NCBI RefSeq assembly: GCF_000213175.1 | Contig: NW_009799179.1 | Location: 7,115,981 to 7,179,980 of the forward strand | Reading direction: 5' to 3' | From: Neurospora tetrasperma FGSC 2508 | Taxonomy: Eukaryota > Ascomycota > Sordariomycetes > Sordariales > Sordariaceae | Length of the DNA stretch: 64,000 nucleotides | Shown: piece after piece, positions 24,376 through 35,368 of the stretch | Position numbering within the stretch: position 1 is the first letter of the stretch | Layout of the letters: the number at the start of each line of letters is the position of its first letter | Made by a program: the position numbers and the translations under genes | The notes under the pieces: generated by a model | The model's input: only the letters and a program-made list of their open reading frames with translations | Database searches by the model: none | What the model was told of the DNA's origin: nothing

Positions 24376-26732
24376 TTACTTCCTGCTCCTTCTTTGCTTC
24401 TTCGGAGGAGGTGCTGGCGCAGCCTCGGCTTCTGACTCAGACTCTTCGAGTTCGCTGGCTCCTTCGATGTCGAGGTCGGATCCTTCGTCGCCATCTTCGA
24501 CGTCAGAGCCCTCCTCCTCGTCATCCTCTTCCTCATCGCTCGACGCGTCCAGGGGTATCATATCTTCAGCAGTGCTCTTCTCCTCACCCTTCTCCTCAGC
24601 AGCCTCTTCGACCTCAGAGTCGCTGTCACTGTCGAACCCGGCAAAGTTCTCAGGGTCTTCCTCCTTGGCAGCCTCTCCTGCTGAAGCGGGAGTGGTAGCA
24701 GGCGCGCTGTCGTCCTCGTCACGTTTCCGCTTCTTGGACATTTCACCGTAGCGACCTTCGCGACCCTCCATGGTATCAGTCTCACCCTCCTCCTTTTCGG
24801 GGGCAGGCGTGAACCAAGGGATCTTGCCTCGCATGAAGTCATTGAGAACCATCTTCGCAACACCATCAACGTCAGGCTCACCACCCTTGAGAAGTCTGCC
24901 GCCCTTCCTAGCAAGCATCTCAAGGAAATGGATATGGTCCTTCCAGCCCTTGAGCTCATATGTCCTCTCCATGTGGTGAGGTTTGACCTTGTTCAATACC
25001 GCAGGGATGTATTGCTCCGGGTTATCGACGTTTTCTACACGTACGACACCACGGAGCAGGAGATCCTGTGGCGTATCGTTCTGATTGGGAGGAACAATGC
25101 CAGGGCAGTCGATGAGGTAGATCCTCCTCATCAAGGTGACGTACTGCCACACCTTGGTCTCTCCGGGAATAGGGGCGACCTTAGCAACGGGCTTACCACG
25201 AAGGGCATTGATAATACTCGACTTGCCGACGTTGGGGTAGCCAACAAGACCGACGCTGATCTGTTTCCTGTCCTTGTGCAGGATACTGAACTGTCTGAGA
25301 AGATCGATCAAAGAACCACGACCGAAGGGGTTCTTGATGCTAGATCTCATAGCACATGTGGGATGATCCTTCTGCAGAACGCGAATCCACGCGGCCTATT
25401 GTTTTCAGTTAGTCCTCACCTCGTTGAAGAATATAATATATACGTATAATGTGAAGAAATGTGTGAATCATAACTAAGAAGACCACCATGGTAGAGTCTG
25501 CTCAAAGGCAGGGTGGAATTCAACTCAAACGAAACACGTCCGGTATCCCGTGAAGTCCTCCAAAACGGAGTCCATCAAATCCCCAATCCCAAGACGGGAC
25601 CAGGGAGGTTGGGAGGTGGATATTAATCTCCCAGCGATGTAACAGACCAATCCCAATGAAGCGCAACTGAATGCGGGAAAGATCCTGACAAAATCCCTGG
25701 GAACCTCAAGATTTGCGCGAGGCAAGTCGAGAGATTCGAGCAGAAGGAGTGAAAGCAAATGACGGTCTACACTTACAGCAGTCTTAGAAGGAACAAGATC
25801 GATCTTGTTCAGCACGAAAATAAGATGCTTGTGAGGAGCCTCAGTGGCAAGGTATTTCTCAACGTGACGACACCTGGTTCCCAGAGGATCTCTGGCATCG
25901 ATGACGTGCAGGATGACATCTGACGAATCAATGACCTTGTCTATGTGATGGTTAGCAACCCGAAGTCACAAGTCCCGAAACACAGAAGGACTTACACAGT
26001 TCGTTCCAGATACGCTTCGACTGGCCCTTTGTGAAGATAGCCTCCTTGGCCGTCGCGACACTGAAATCCTCCTCTTGAACATCGTCGTCGGCAAGACCAC
26101 CGCCATATCCAGAAGCACCACTTAGGAGCTTAATCTCCTCGAGTCTGGCCTGGTACGTATCCATGCTCTTCTCGCTGTGTTCTGTCAAGTCACCGATCGT
26201 GTTGAAGCTGAGTTTTGGCCTCTTCCTTTGGGCCTTGGGGCCAAAGGTCTGTGAAAACGGCTCGCTCTCAATCGTCATCTTGGCTTGGTGCTTCTTCAAC
26301 GCATCCTTGGGTCCATCTCTGATCAAGCTCATGGGGAGCTTGTTGCTCTTCAACAGCACCGCTACAAGACAAGGCGCGTTAGTCTTGGTCGGCCGGACAA
26401 GTGACAGAAGAGTTGAACGTACAGTAAGGATCCTTGTCCTTCTCGGCAATCGCCTCCCGGAAAGATGTCAACGTATCTTGCGAAATGACTCTGGTGTTGT
26501 TGAACCATCTCCGGTTCGGCTCGATGACGGCTGTGGGAACATCTCTGCTCTGATACGACGCGGCCTTGACGACCTTGCCCTCCTTATTGCGAATGGCCTT
26601 TCCCTCCTTGAGCACGTTCAAGGCCTTGATCTTCTTTGCGCTCCGGTAGAAGTTCTCGCCCTTGACCTTCGGATCACCCGTCACCTTGCCCTGTCGCTGA
26701 ATGCGAGATTTTTCCTTCTTTCCTGTTCCCAT
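24376..26732 (-). CDS. NOG2: Nucleolar GTP-binding protein 2 (60S ribosome assembly)
   Basis: Four exons (26732-26423, 26361-25996, 25940-25777, 25395-24376) encode 619 residues. The start [10 protein letters not shown] is the standard beginning of the family; an upstream in-frame ATG at 26747 is less likely. The N-terminal domain is basic. A circularly permuted GTPase domain follows in order: DARDP, NKIDLVP (G4), then GYPNVGKSS (G1) and DCPG (G3). The C-terminus is a long acidic Ser/Asp/Glu tail ending in a basic KKQRRSRK. Nog2/Nug2 binds pre-60S particles in the nucleolus and nucleoplasm and acts before nuclear export. Intron 3 (25396-25776) is 381 nt, against 61 and 55 nt for the other two. 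The gene is divergent from PET123/mS26. Confidence 0.96.
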
Positions 26733-27420
26733 TTTGGCAGATGTCACTCAATGCCAAATTTCCGAGTAGGTTAGTGGGTAGAGGATGCAGATGTGGAAGA
26801 ATTTCGTTCTCGCCTGCGAGAGCGGCTGGGGGTATCCGTAGATCGGGGGGGTTGAGATTGACTTGAAAGAAGAAGTATACGAGAATAGGGAAGAATGGGT
26901 AAAAGGCTAGAAACGAGGCTATGGGGTATCAGATATCGGCAGAGGGTGTTGCGTGAGAATCGAGAGGATGAATGGCTGGGGAAGAAGAAAAGAAGAGAGG
27001 GAAGCGAGGAAGGAATGAGAAGGAGGAAATGCAAGGGAACTCTGCGACTGGTCCCAGCGAAAGTTTTGTCAGTTTTTTTTTTTGGCGGGGTGTGGAGGCC
27101 GCTCAAAGGTCCCCATGCACAAAAAGTTTAGCGGTGTGCAACGGCAGAACGCCCGCGACCAGCAAAGCTAGCACCAAGAGCACTCTAGCGCTGTTCTGGC
27201 CCCCCCGAGCTTTCAGAATTTCGACGGAGTTGAAAGCCCCCTCGTACCGCGGCGTGTCCCACGATCCCGAGCCGAACCTAGGAGAGCGAGAGGCCGCTGC
27301 ACCCGCCTGGTCCGTTCCCTCCGTCGCACGAAACCTCCGCATATCACGGCCCGGCCAGAAGTCTCCCAACTCCGACCCCATCCCGCTCACCCCGTCTTCG
27401 GCCAACCCTCCACCTCAAAA
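26733..27420. promoter_or_regulatory. Shared divergent promoter NOG2 / mS26
   Basis: A 688-bp region between the start codons of two ribosome-related genes transcribed away from each other. It contains polypurine and polypyrimidine stretches, including a 10-nt T run near 27074. No specific factor site can be claimed. Confidence 0.5.
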
Positions 27421-28371
27421 ATGGCGCCAACTCTCGCCAGGCCGTCGCTTAGCGGCGTGCAATTTATTCTTTCTTCCCCGACCACAGCATGCGCTGCCAC
27501 CAGCGTAGTAACACGCGCCATCGCCGCCCGATCTTTCAGCACCACCCGATCGGCTAGAGACTCGATCTCGATCCCCCCCGATTCGCCCAACTACATCAAG
27601 GTCCCCGAGCCGCCGCAGTCTTCCGAGGTTAGGCACCCTTTCGTCAAGGGCCACCTCCCGATTCCCCGCTCCATTTTCCCAAAGAAGGGTGTCCCGGAGA
27701 AGGTCCAATCCGGCTATGTCGATCGTATCGCTCCCAAGTCCGCCGCCGAGCTGGCTGGTCTGCCGCCCAAGTCGAAACAAGAGTCGTGGCGTCGCAAGAT
27801 GGCCGAGGCCCGGCGCCAGTCACTCGAGGCCGGTCTGCAGGGACTCTGGCAGCGCAAGGTGAAGCGCGACCAGAAGCAGGCGAAGGAGAGCAAGGCGCGC
27901 TACTTGGCGAACAAGCGGGCGGCCCAGGCGCCGGAGCGTCTGGACGAGGTGTTCACGCGCGCGACGATTCGCGAGAGCACGGCCAAGAACACATTCGTGC
28001 CCCTGGACCCAGAGGCTTTCGTCAAGGCCGAGGAGGCGCGTATTAGACATGCAGAGAAGGAGGCGATGAAGAGCGAGGCGCGCCGGGACGCCCTCGTCCA
28101 GCTGTACGTGGCCTCCAAGAACTTTATCGTGGACGAGAAGGAGCTGGAGGAGCACGTCAACAAACACTTCACCGAGAAGATCCACAACGCCGGTCTCTGG
28201 GAAAGCGGCCGCAGCATTTGGGATTCGCAGAAGAACCCCATTAGCATGAGAGAATTGCGAAACGAGTTCAGCGGTTTCAACGACAGAGTTACTGCCAACA
28301 CTTCAGCCGCCGTAAAGACGACAGTTAGGCAGAAGAACGTGGCCGAGGAGTTGACTGGCGGCAAGTTGTAG
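27421..28371 (+). CDS. PET123: Mitochondrial small-subunit ribosomal protein mS26 (Pet123)
   Basis: A single exon of 316 residues. The first 45 residues are a hydrophobic, Arg/Ser-bearing presequence ending near RSFSTTRSARDS, a typical mitochondrial cleavage region. The segment VKGHLPIPRSIFP and a long charged coiled coil rich in Lys/Arg/Glu/Ala follow. A C-terminal stretch LYVASKNFIVDEKELEEHV resembles the LYHVANEFIVTESQL region of yeast Pet123. Pet123/mS26 is a fungal component of the 37S mitoribosomal subunit. The GC-rich third codon positions fit good expression. It is divergent from NOG2. Confidence 0.82.
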   Translation: MAPTLARPSLSGVQFILSSPTTACAATSVVTRAIAARSFSTTRSARDSISIPPDSPNYIKVPEPPQSSEVRHPFVKGHLPIPRSIFPKKGVPEKVQSGYVDRIAPKSAAELAGLPPKSKQESWRRKMAEARRQSLEAGLQGLWQRKVKRDQKQAKESKARYLANKRAAQAPERLDEVFTRATIRESTAKNTFVPLDPEAFVKAEEARIRHAEKEAMKSEARRDALVQLYVASKNFIVDEKELEEHVNKHFTEKIHNAGLWESGRSIWDSQKNPISMRELRNEFSGFNDRVTANTSAAVKTTVRQKNVAEELTGGKL

Positions 28372-28889
28372 TTGGGATGCAAGGACTCTACTATATCTCC
28401 TACGTCCTTCTCTGCCCTATCAAAGTTGTACAATTAGTCAAAGGTTTGCTGCGTTGTCGTAATGATTTATACGATTAGTGAATCGAGCAACCTTGTACAA
28501 TATGGGGGTGTTGTGTACAAATAAAATCAGATCGGCCAAAGACACCCAGCCATCACAACACTCATATTGAACTTACAACACTGTATTTCATTCCGATACC
28601 CTATCTCTCTGAGACGGTCGTTCTCAGAACACGCTTTAGTTGTTGCCTAAATAGTACAATGATGCCCATGACCCCATACGCCAGTGTCAACCAAGATTTC
28701 CAAGAAACCATCCATCATGTCCATCATCAAGAAAGCTTCGCGCACAAAGAAAGAAAGAAAAAAAAGGGACAGTGAGACATCGATCTATCAGAGTCAACCC
28801 GTCATTCACGCTGGTCTAATAACAGTTGCTACATCTTCCAGCTCATATTAACCGGCAACTGTGGTCTAGTGTGGTCTTTCAGCATTTCG
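28372..28889. other. Convergent 3' spacer
   Basis: A 518-bp region between the mS26 and ABC transporter stop codons. It includes AT-rich patches and an A-rich run near 28750. No gene was recognised. Confidence 0.5.
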
Positions 28890-31800
28890 TTACCTCTTCT
28901 CAACAAGAAGGATATGCATGGCACCATAAGCAAGGATGATGAAGGTCATGCCAAAGAGGCCTAGGTTCATGATATCCCTCCACATTGCTGAGTTGTCGAA
29001 ACCGAAAGTGGTCAAGATGGTGGCGCCGGGAACCGTGATATCGAGACCGTACTTGTGGTCAACAAGAGTGAGCTGAGTGACCTCGTTGACAATCAGTGCC
29101 TCGAAGCCGTAATGGAAGATGGAGAGCCACTGAAGCCAGAGCGCCGCAGCCGGAATGGCGTTGTGGTTGAGCAATAGACCCGCAAAGAGAAGACTGAAGA
29201 GCATAACCAAGCTGCCAATCAGGTTGGCTACACCCCCGTCCTTACAAAGGATGCCGATGAACAGGCAGATAGCGGCGGCAGCCAGGTTGAAGAGGACCAA
29301 GACCAGGATAAAGACGAAAAACCGCTGGTAGTCAGCGACGAGACCAGTCATCGGGTAGATGATTGCGCCAAGCAGGATGGGTGGAATGATCCTCAGGGGA
29401 ACAATGTCGAACAGGACTTTGGCGGCAAAATAGGTGATAGGTGAATAGTAGCCATTCGCTCTCTCGCGTACAAACAGCAGTCTCTCTTGAGAGAAAACAC
29501 CCAAGCTTGTGAGAGTGCTGAAACCGAACAAGGCGAGGACGAAGAAGAAGAGGCCAAGCCTGTTCTGGAAGCCTGCAATGTCCAAGGTCAAGCCGTAAAA
29601 CAAGTAGCCGGCAAAGACAGCCAAGAGAATTGCAATCGCGTAATGAGTCAACATCAACATCGGGTTTCGGTACAGGTTCTTCCAAGTCCGCTGAGACAGA
29701 ATAACGAATTGTCGGAACAAGCCCACCCGAGCATAGCCTTTGCCCATTGTACCCGTGTAGATGTTACCATCTGCAACATAACCGTTGGAATTTTGACCAT
29801 TGCTGTTTACCGCAGCTGCGATTGCCTGGTGAATTTCTTCATGGGTACTGGCAGCAATGTCGGAATGGACATATGACTCAATTAGGACGTCAAGATCGGT
29901 GCCAGTAGCAGCAAGAGGAGGGAGATCGTGGAGGTCATCGTTTATGCTCCGCAAAGGAGTAACGGGTGGCTGCTTTTGCAACTTGTAACCCCCAATCTCG
30001 TCTCCAGCATCCGAGGAGGCAGCAGTATCGACGGCTTGCTTGCGCCTGGTATAGAGCTCCCTCTCCTGTCTGCGTCTGACCGAGTCACGACGCTTATTCT
30101 TAGGGCGGGAAGAGGATGATTCAACCAAGCTGTCATCACCGATGCTAACTCCAGACACGCTGGCGATTGACTTGACAGCTCTAGTACTGCTTGGTCCCAC
30201 ACTAACCCCATCCACTGACAGCGTACCATCATCGTAAGAAGAAGTTGATCCAGCGTGCATGGTCAAATCAACCAGGTAATCGGCGATGTTGAATCCAGGA
30301 GGGCAAGTGTAGCCAATTTGGTCGAAATACTCTTGGCATTGGTGCAGCGGTCCAGAATACACGGTCTTGCCTTGTGCCAACAAAATAAGCCGGTCGAACA
30401 GCGCGACAATATTGGATCTTGGTTGATGGATGGTGAAAATGACGGTTCTCTTGTACGTCTTCGCCAGAGTAACGAGGCATTCGACAACATTGTAAGCATT
30501 GTAAGCGTCAAGACCACTGGTGGGCTCATCGAGGAACAGAATCGAAGGACTGGTGACCAGCTCGCATGCGATGCCAACTCTGCGCTTTTCTCCACCAGAA
30601 ATGCCACGTCCTTTGCCTTCTTCCGAACCAATAAGGGAGTCCCGGATATGGTAGATGCCTAACTGCTTCTCGACCTCAATCACTCTTTGTTCCTTTGCGG
30701 CGCGTGTCATGTCTTTCGGTAGGCGAAGAAGGGCGCTGTTGAGAATGGTTTCGTGTACGGTCAAGGTTGGCAGCATGGTGTCCTCCTGATCGACAAAGCC
30801 GACGGCGTTCTTGTACTCCGGATCGCTAACCTTTTCACCGTTAATGTAGAAATCTCCTGACACCTGGCCGCGTTTATTCTTCCGGGCAAGGATATCCAAG
30901 AATGTGGTCTTTCCTGCCCCTGAAGCCCCCATGATAGCAGTGACCTCACCCGGATGAGCCATGCCTTGGATTCCAGACAGAATCTCCTTTCCGTTCAAAT
31001 TATAGACAACGTTCTCAAAATAGAGAGAAGCGGGCTTGTGGTCGGTCATAAGCTTGATGGCCTCATCGTCCGAGTCATCGAGGTGAATCGGGCCATAGTT
31101 GAACTTTCTTCGTGAAAGGTACCAGGTACCCAGAATAACGGCAACCAGGAAAAGCCCACAGGCGGCAATGACGCCCGCGATAAGTGGCGTGTTGATCTTG
31201 GGAACGGTAGGCGTGTATCCAGGTACTTCGGTGTGATAGAGACACTCGCCAGCGCTGCAGGTGAGAAGGATGCTTTGGTCACCGAATACATCGTTGATGA
31301 GATTGTTCATCTCAGGCTCCTTGAAGGCGCACTTCTTCTCTTCGCCGGTGGTCTGGGTGCATTCGAAGCTCGCAGGGCCCTTGATCTGCTCGGACAGGAA
31401 ATCGCCAATGTCAACGGAGCCATGTTCGCCGCATAGCATTCGGTCCGGAATACACTCGCATTGAATCTTTTCGCATTTGTATGAGGTCGTGTTCTTTCCG
31501 TTGTCGAAGTCAAAGTTGGCAGTCGAATCGCATTCTCTCAAGTGGCACATGAAAGACTCGCGTTCCTCGACCCAGACTGAAAACATGTTAGTTGACAGGC
31601 ATGTTTTGGGCCCAGAGGTAAGAGAGCCAACTTACACTGGAAGTCGCATTCGCCGGTTTCTTTCTTACAGGTAAACGTAACCTGAGGAACTTTGGTTCCG
31701 AGAAGGTTCCGAATAGCCTTGTTTGTAACGTCACAGATCTGGTAGTTTTGCTTGACGACCTCGCCGCCGGTATAGCAGACGCCACCATCCCCGGTTTCGG

Positions 31801-32325
31801 TAAAGGCGTTGCAGACATTATCGTTCGTGCAGACATTGCAATTGATGCCTGTCCACCCATCGTCACATTCACAAGATTTGCCCTTGCGGGCCAGTCGATC
31901 GGGACCTCGAGCAAGTGAGCCGCAGACTGTGAGAAGCCATAACAAAATTAAGCATCACATCCAGACAAGAACACGGCCATGATCATTGGGTTTTACGTAC
32001 GTGGTTCTAAGCAGTTGTCGCCGCCAAAGCCATCGGGACAGATACACTTGCCACTGTACTCGCTACATGATGCAAATTGACCACACGAGTACATGGGAAG
32101 GTTGCAGTTGAAGCTAATCGGAGAGTATCATCAGCATCACCTAGGCAGATACCTAAACGAGCAAGAAAAAGGAGCGTACCATGGAGGGCAGTCTTTGGGT
32201 CGATCGGCCATCAGTTCCATTTGCGCTCGCAACATATCGATGGATGTGTAGTTCTGGTAGGCTAACGCAACGCATGATAGTGATAGCGCAGCGACCGCAA
32301 GCGCGCGGGGTATCCCGAACGCCAT
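28890..32325 (-). CDS. Adp1-like ABCG half-transporter with EGF-type ectodomain
   Basis: Five exons (32325-32180, 32113-32001, 31926-31636, 31576-28890) after correction of the count are four; introns are 66, 74 and 59 nt and the product has 1078 residues. A signal peptide ([15 protein letters not shown]) leads into a Cys-rich lumenal or extracellular region with EGF-like [12 protein letters not shown] and [12 protein letters not shown] repeats. A transmembrane helix lies at about residues 315-340. The ABC domain carries Walker [10 protein letters not shown], signature SGGEKRRVG and Walker [13 protein letters not shown] Ser/Arg-rich linker leads to a C-terminal ABC2 membrane domain with about six helices. 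The same layout is known from yeast Adp1, whose substrate is unknown. All ATPase motifs are intact. Confidence 0.93.
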
Positions 32326-33598
32326 GATCGTAGGATATAGCCCAGGCCTCGAGTGAAGGCACTGTTGATGGCCTCTCGTAAAAAGGTAAAGTTGTTGTCG
32401 TTGCTTGACTGAACTCGGGAAGAAGTCGGTGTCGGGTCGTTGAAGAAACACTCCAACCAGGCGCGGTGGGCGTGCGTGCTTCGAGGTGGTAGATGATAGG
32501 TGGTGACCAAGTGAGCTTGTGTAAGTACCTATCGGTGGTGGCGCGCCAGGCTAATGCGCGTGGCTATCCCAAGTCCCCAACGTGGGCCAACCTGAGCCTC
32601 CGAACAAACTCAGATGACTCGATCTAATCCCTACGGCTCGAGCACCCGATAATTCGCGTGTCGACTGGCTGTGCGACTACAAGTCAATAACGCGATGCCG
32701 ACCACTGCGGCTCTTGTTGACTTATAAGTAGCTGTTTTAAAGTCCGGAAACCAAAGTCATAGAAAGGTCGTGATGAGGAATATGAAACTGGACGGGAGCA
32801 AACAACAGAAGACGGAAGCCAAATTCCACAGCGGTGGCCGGAAAGAGAGTGTACTCTGCGTGACCTGGAACATCGCCGTGACTTGATGGATGCAGCAGGT
32901 AAGCCAAGTTGGCGCGGCCCGTGTGCGTGGGTTAGTACACACTGAGTGCAGCAATGACGAAGGCAGTCCATAGAGTGGAGCTGTGACTTTCCTTGGTCCA
33001 CCAGCGAGACAACGTAACGATTTTCCATGGAATTCATTGGTTCTTCTCGGTACAAGCTGAGACATGGTGGAAGTGCGGGTTCACATCTTCCCCAGCTCAA
33101 TTTGTGGAGATACTGTCCCCCGCTCACTGCCATTGGTTACATCTTCCACGACTTGCACATGGCGCTCGGCCAAGTTTATCGCGGATCATGCGGGGACTCC
33201 CAATTGTTGAAGATGCGGACGACGGTACCTGAGTGCCAAAGCGTTGGGAATGTTGGAGTCGAAACACCAAGGACAAGTTCACGCTCTTGTGGGTGCTTCC
33301 ATGTTGAGCAACGCTGTCTTGACTATAGATTGACTGCTTCCCTAGGTTATCATGGAAGCGAAACTATGAGCTTGATGCTACCTGGTCGGTGGAGCTTGAT
33401 GTCAAACACATTGAGCTATCGAAAAAGGGCGCGCCCTTCATGTCAAAGGCTCGAGATGGACTCCATAACTTGGTCTTATATAAACCGACATCTGTATACA
33501 CGGATTCGTGTCTCCAAGTGTAATTGAATAAGCACGCCAACTAGCCACAGTATACTTTCCACACAGATCACTTGCCCAGTGACAGTCGCTCCGCCAAA
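32326..33598. promoter_or_regulatory. Divergent promoter region, ABC transporter / aminotransferase
   Basis: A 1.27-kb region between two divergent genes. It is ordinary in composition and has no recognisable gene. Direct upstream sequences of both starts are pyrimidine- or A-rich, as in fungal leaders. Confidence 0.45.
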
Positions 33599-34959
33599 AT
33601 GGTCAAAATCACCCCCTTCGAAGTCGAACAGTGGATGGACCGCTACGAGACCACCCCCGGAGTCATCAATATAGCTGAGACTTGTTGCGCCTCCATCTCT
33701 ATCGACGACCTCATCTCCCTTGATACCGCTGAGTCCGCTTGTTCACCCCTACAACTCTCCAAGAAGCTGACATACGGCGACATCCTCGGCTCCGAGATCC
33801 TTCGACAGCGGGTGGCCTCGCTGCTCAACCGGGACCTCAACCATCACTCTCCGGGCTTGGAACCGCTGAACGCGGAAAATGTGATCATCACCCAGGGCGC
33901 CATCGCCGCCAATTTTCTAGCCTTTTATACGCTGGTTGGACCGGGTGATCATGTCATCTCTGTGTATCCTACTTACCAACAACTGTATTCTGTTCCAGAG
34001 AGCTTGGGGGCTGAGGTTTCGCTGTGGAAGTTGAAGGCTGAGAATGGTTATGTTCCTGATGTTGATGAGCTCGAAGGATTGGTGAAGGCTAATACCAAGG
34101 TTTGTTAAGTCTATTTATACTTGGATTCCTTGCCCTTGTCCTTCCCCTTCTGCCTCCTTAACGAAAACTTTGCCGAGAACAGAAACTGACAAAACAAAAG
34201 CTCCTCGTCCTAAACAACCCCAACAACCCGACAGGTGCTACCATCCCAACTCCAACCCTTCAATCCATCCTCGACTTCTGTTCTTCCCGTAACATCACTA
34301 TCCTCTCGGACGAAGTTTACTCTCCCCTCTTTCACTCTCTTCCCGCATCACCATCCTCCTCCACCACCTCAATAGCGCCTCCATCCATCCTGTCGTTATC
34401 TCCTTCCGGAACAGAAAAGACCTGCGTAACCCTCTCTACAGGCTCCACCTCCAAGGCACTCGCCCTCGCCGGTCTCCGCCTCGGCTGGATCGTCTCCCGC
34501 TCTCCCTCCCTCCTCCGCGCCATCGCTTCTGCCCGCGATTACACCGCCATCAGCGTCTCGCAGCTAGATGACCAGGTAGCCAGCTACGCGCTCAGTCCTT
34601 CGGTGCTGCCGGCGCTTCTGGAGAGAAATTTGGATCTGGCTAGGACGAATCTCGCGTTGCTTACCGAGTTCGTGGAGGGAAAGTATAGCAAGGTTTGCTC
34701 ATGGGTTAGGCCGACGGCGGGGACGACGGCTTTGGTGCAATTTCGGAATCTGAGCAAGGGTGGAGTACTGGTTGATGATGCTAGTTTTGTGTTGGATGTC
34801 TTGGACAAGACGCATGTTCTGTTTATGCCTGGGAGTCCTTGCTTTGGCCTTGGGACGGACTTCAAAGGGTATGTTAGGATAGGCTATGCTTGCGAGACAG
34901 AGGTGTTGAAAAGGGGTTTGGAACTGATGGGTCAATATGTAGAGGAACACCTGCTTTGA
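33599..34959 (+). CDS. PLP-dependent aminotransferase, class I/II
   Basis: Two exons, 33599-34099 and 34201-34959, with a 101-nt intron encode 419 residues. The fold type I landmarks are TQGAIAANFLAFYTLVGPGDHV (helix after the first PLP strand), YPTYQQLY, NNPNNPTG with the cofactor-contacting Asn, SDEVY, and STGSTSKALALAGLRLGWI, whose Lys should form the Schiff base. The C-terminal domain ends with FKGYVRIGYACETEVLKRGLELM, including the substrate-carboxylate Arg. The family is certain but the substrate is not; many such fungal enzymes are annotated only as aminotransferases or capreomycidine-synthase-like. No targeting signal is seen. It converges on hexokinase. Confidence 0.9.
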
Positions 34960-35368
34960 GGAAGCGTGGCTTACAGGCTAGCGGAATTGATGTTCCTAGA
35001 AGCCAGTCAAGGAACTCATCTTGGAAGCGTACCGAAACATGGAAACTTGATACCAGGGGGTTGCTATAGATTGACATCTTACCTGGTTTGACCCCATCCT
35101 GGGAAACTACATGATGCGAACACCACTAGCATACTCAGTAAATACAAACCGCCATACACAGGCCATATTCATCACATTGCAAGTTGGGATCAAAGTTGGA
35201 CAATCAACTGTATTAATAGTATAGGATTCTCTATCTCTGTGGCGAACGTAGACGTCCGAACGATCAAAGAGAGCCGAGCACTGGTAAACGACATCCGAGC
35301 CTGGCTATCCGAAGAGCTTTCCAAGAGGAAGAAGCAAATGATTCAGTTTTTCCCTCATCATCTCCAGT
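34960..35368. other. Convergent 3' spacer
   Basis: A 409-bp region between the aminotransferase and hexokinase stop codons. Nothing beyond 3' UTR-like sequence is recognised. Confidence 0.5.

Noticed and set aside
24332-24751. Ser-rich open frames opposite the NOG2 acidic tail
   Set aside because: Serine runs here are the antisense of Glu/Asp codons (GAG/GAA/GAC) of the NOG2 tail.
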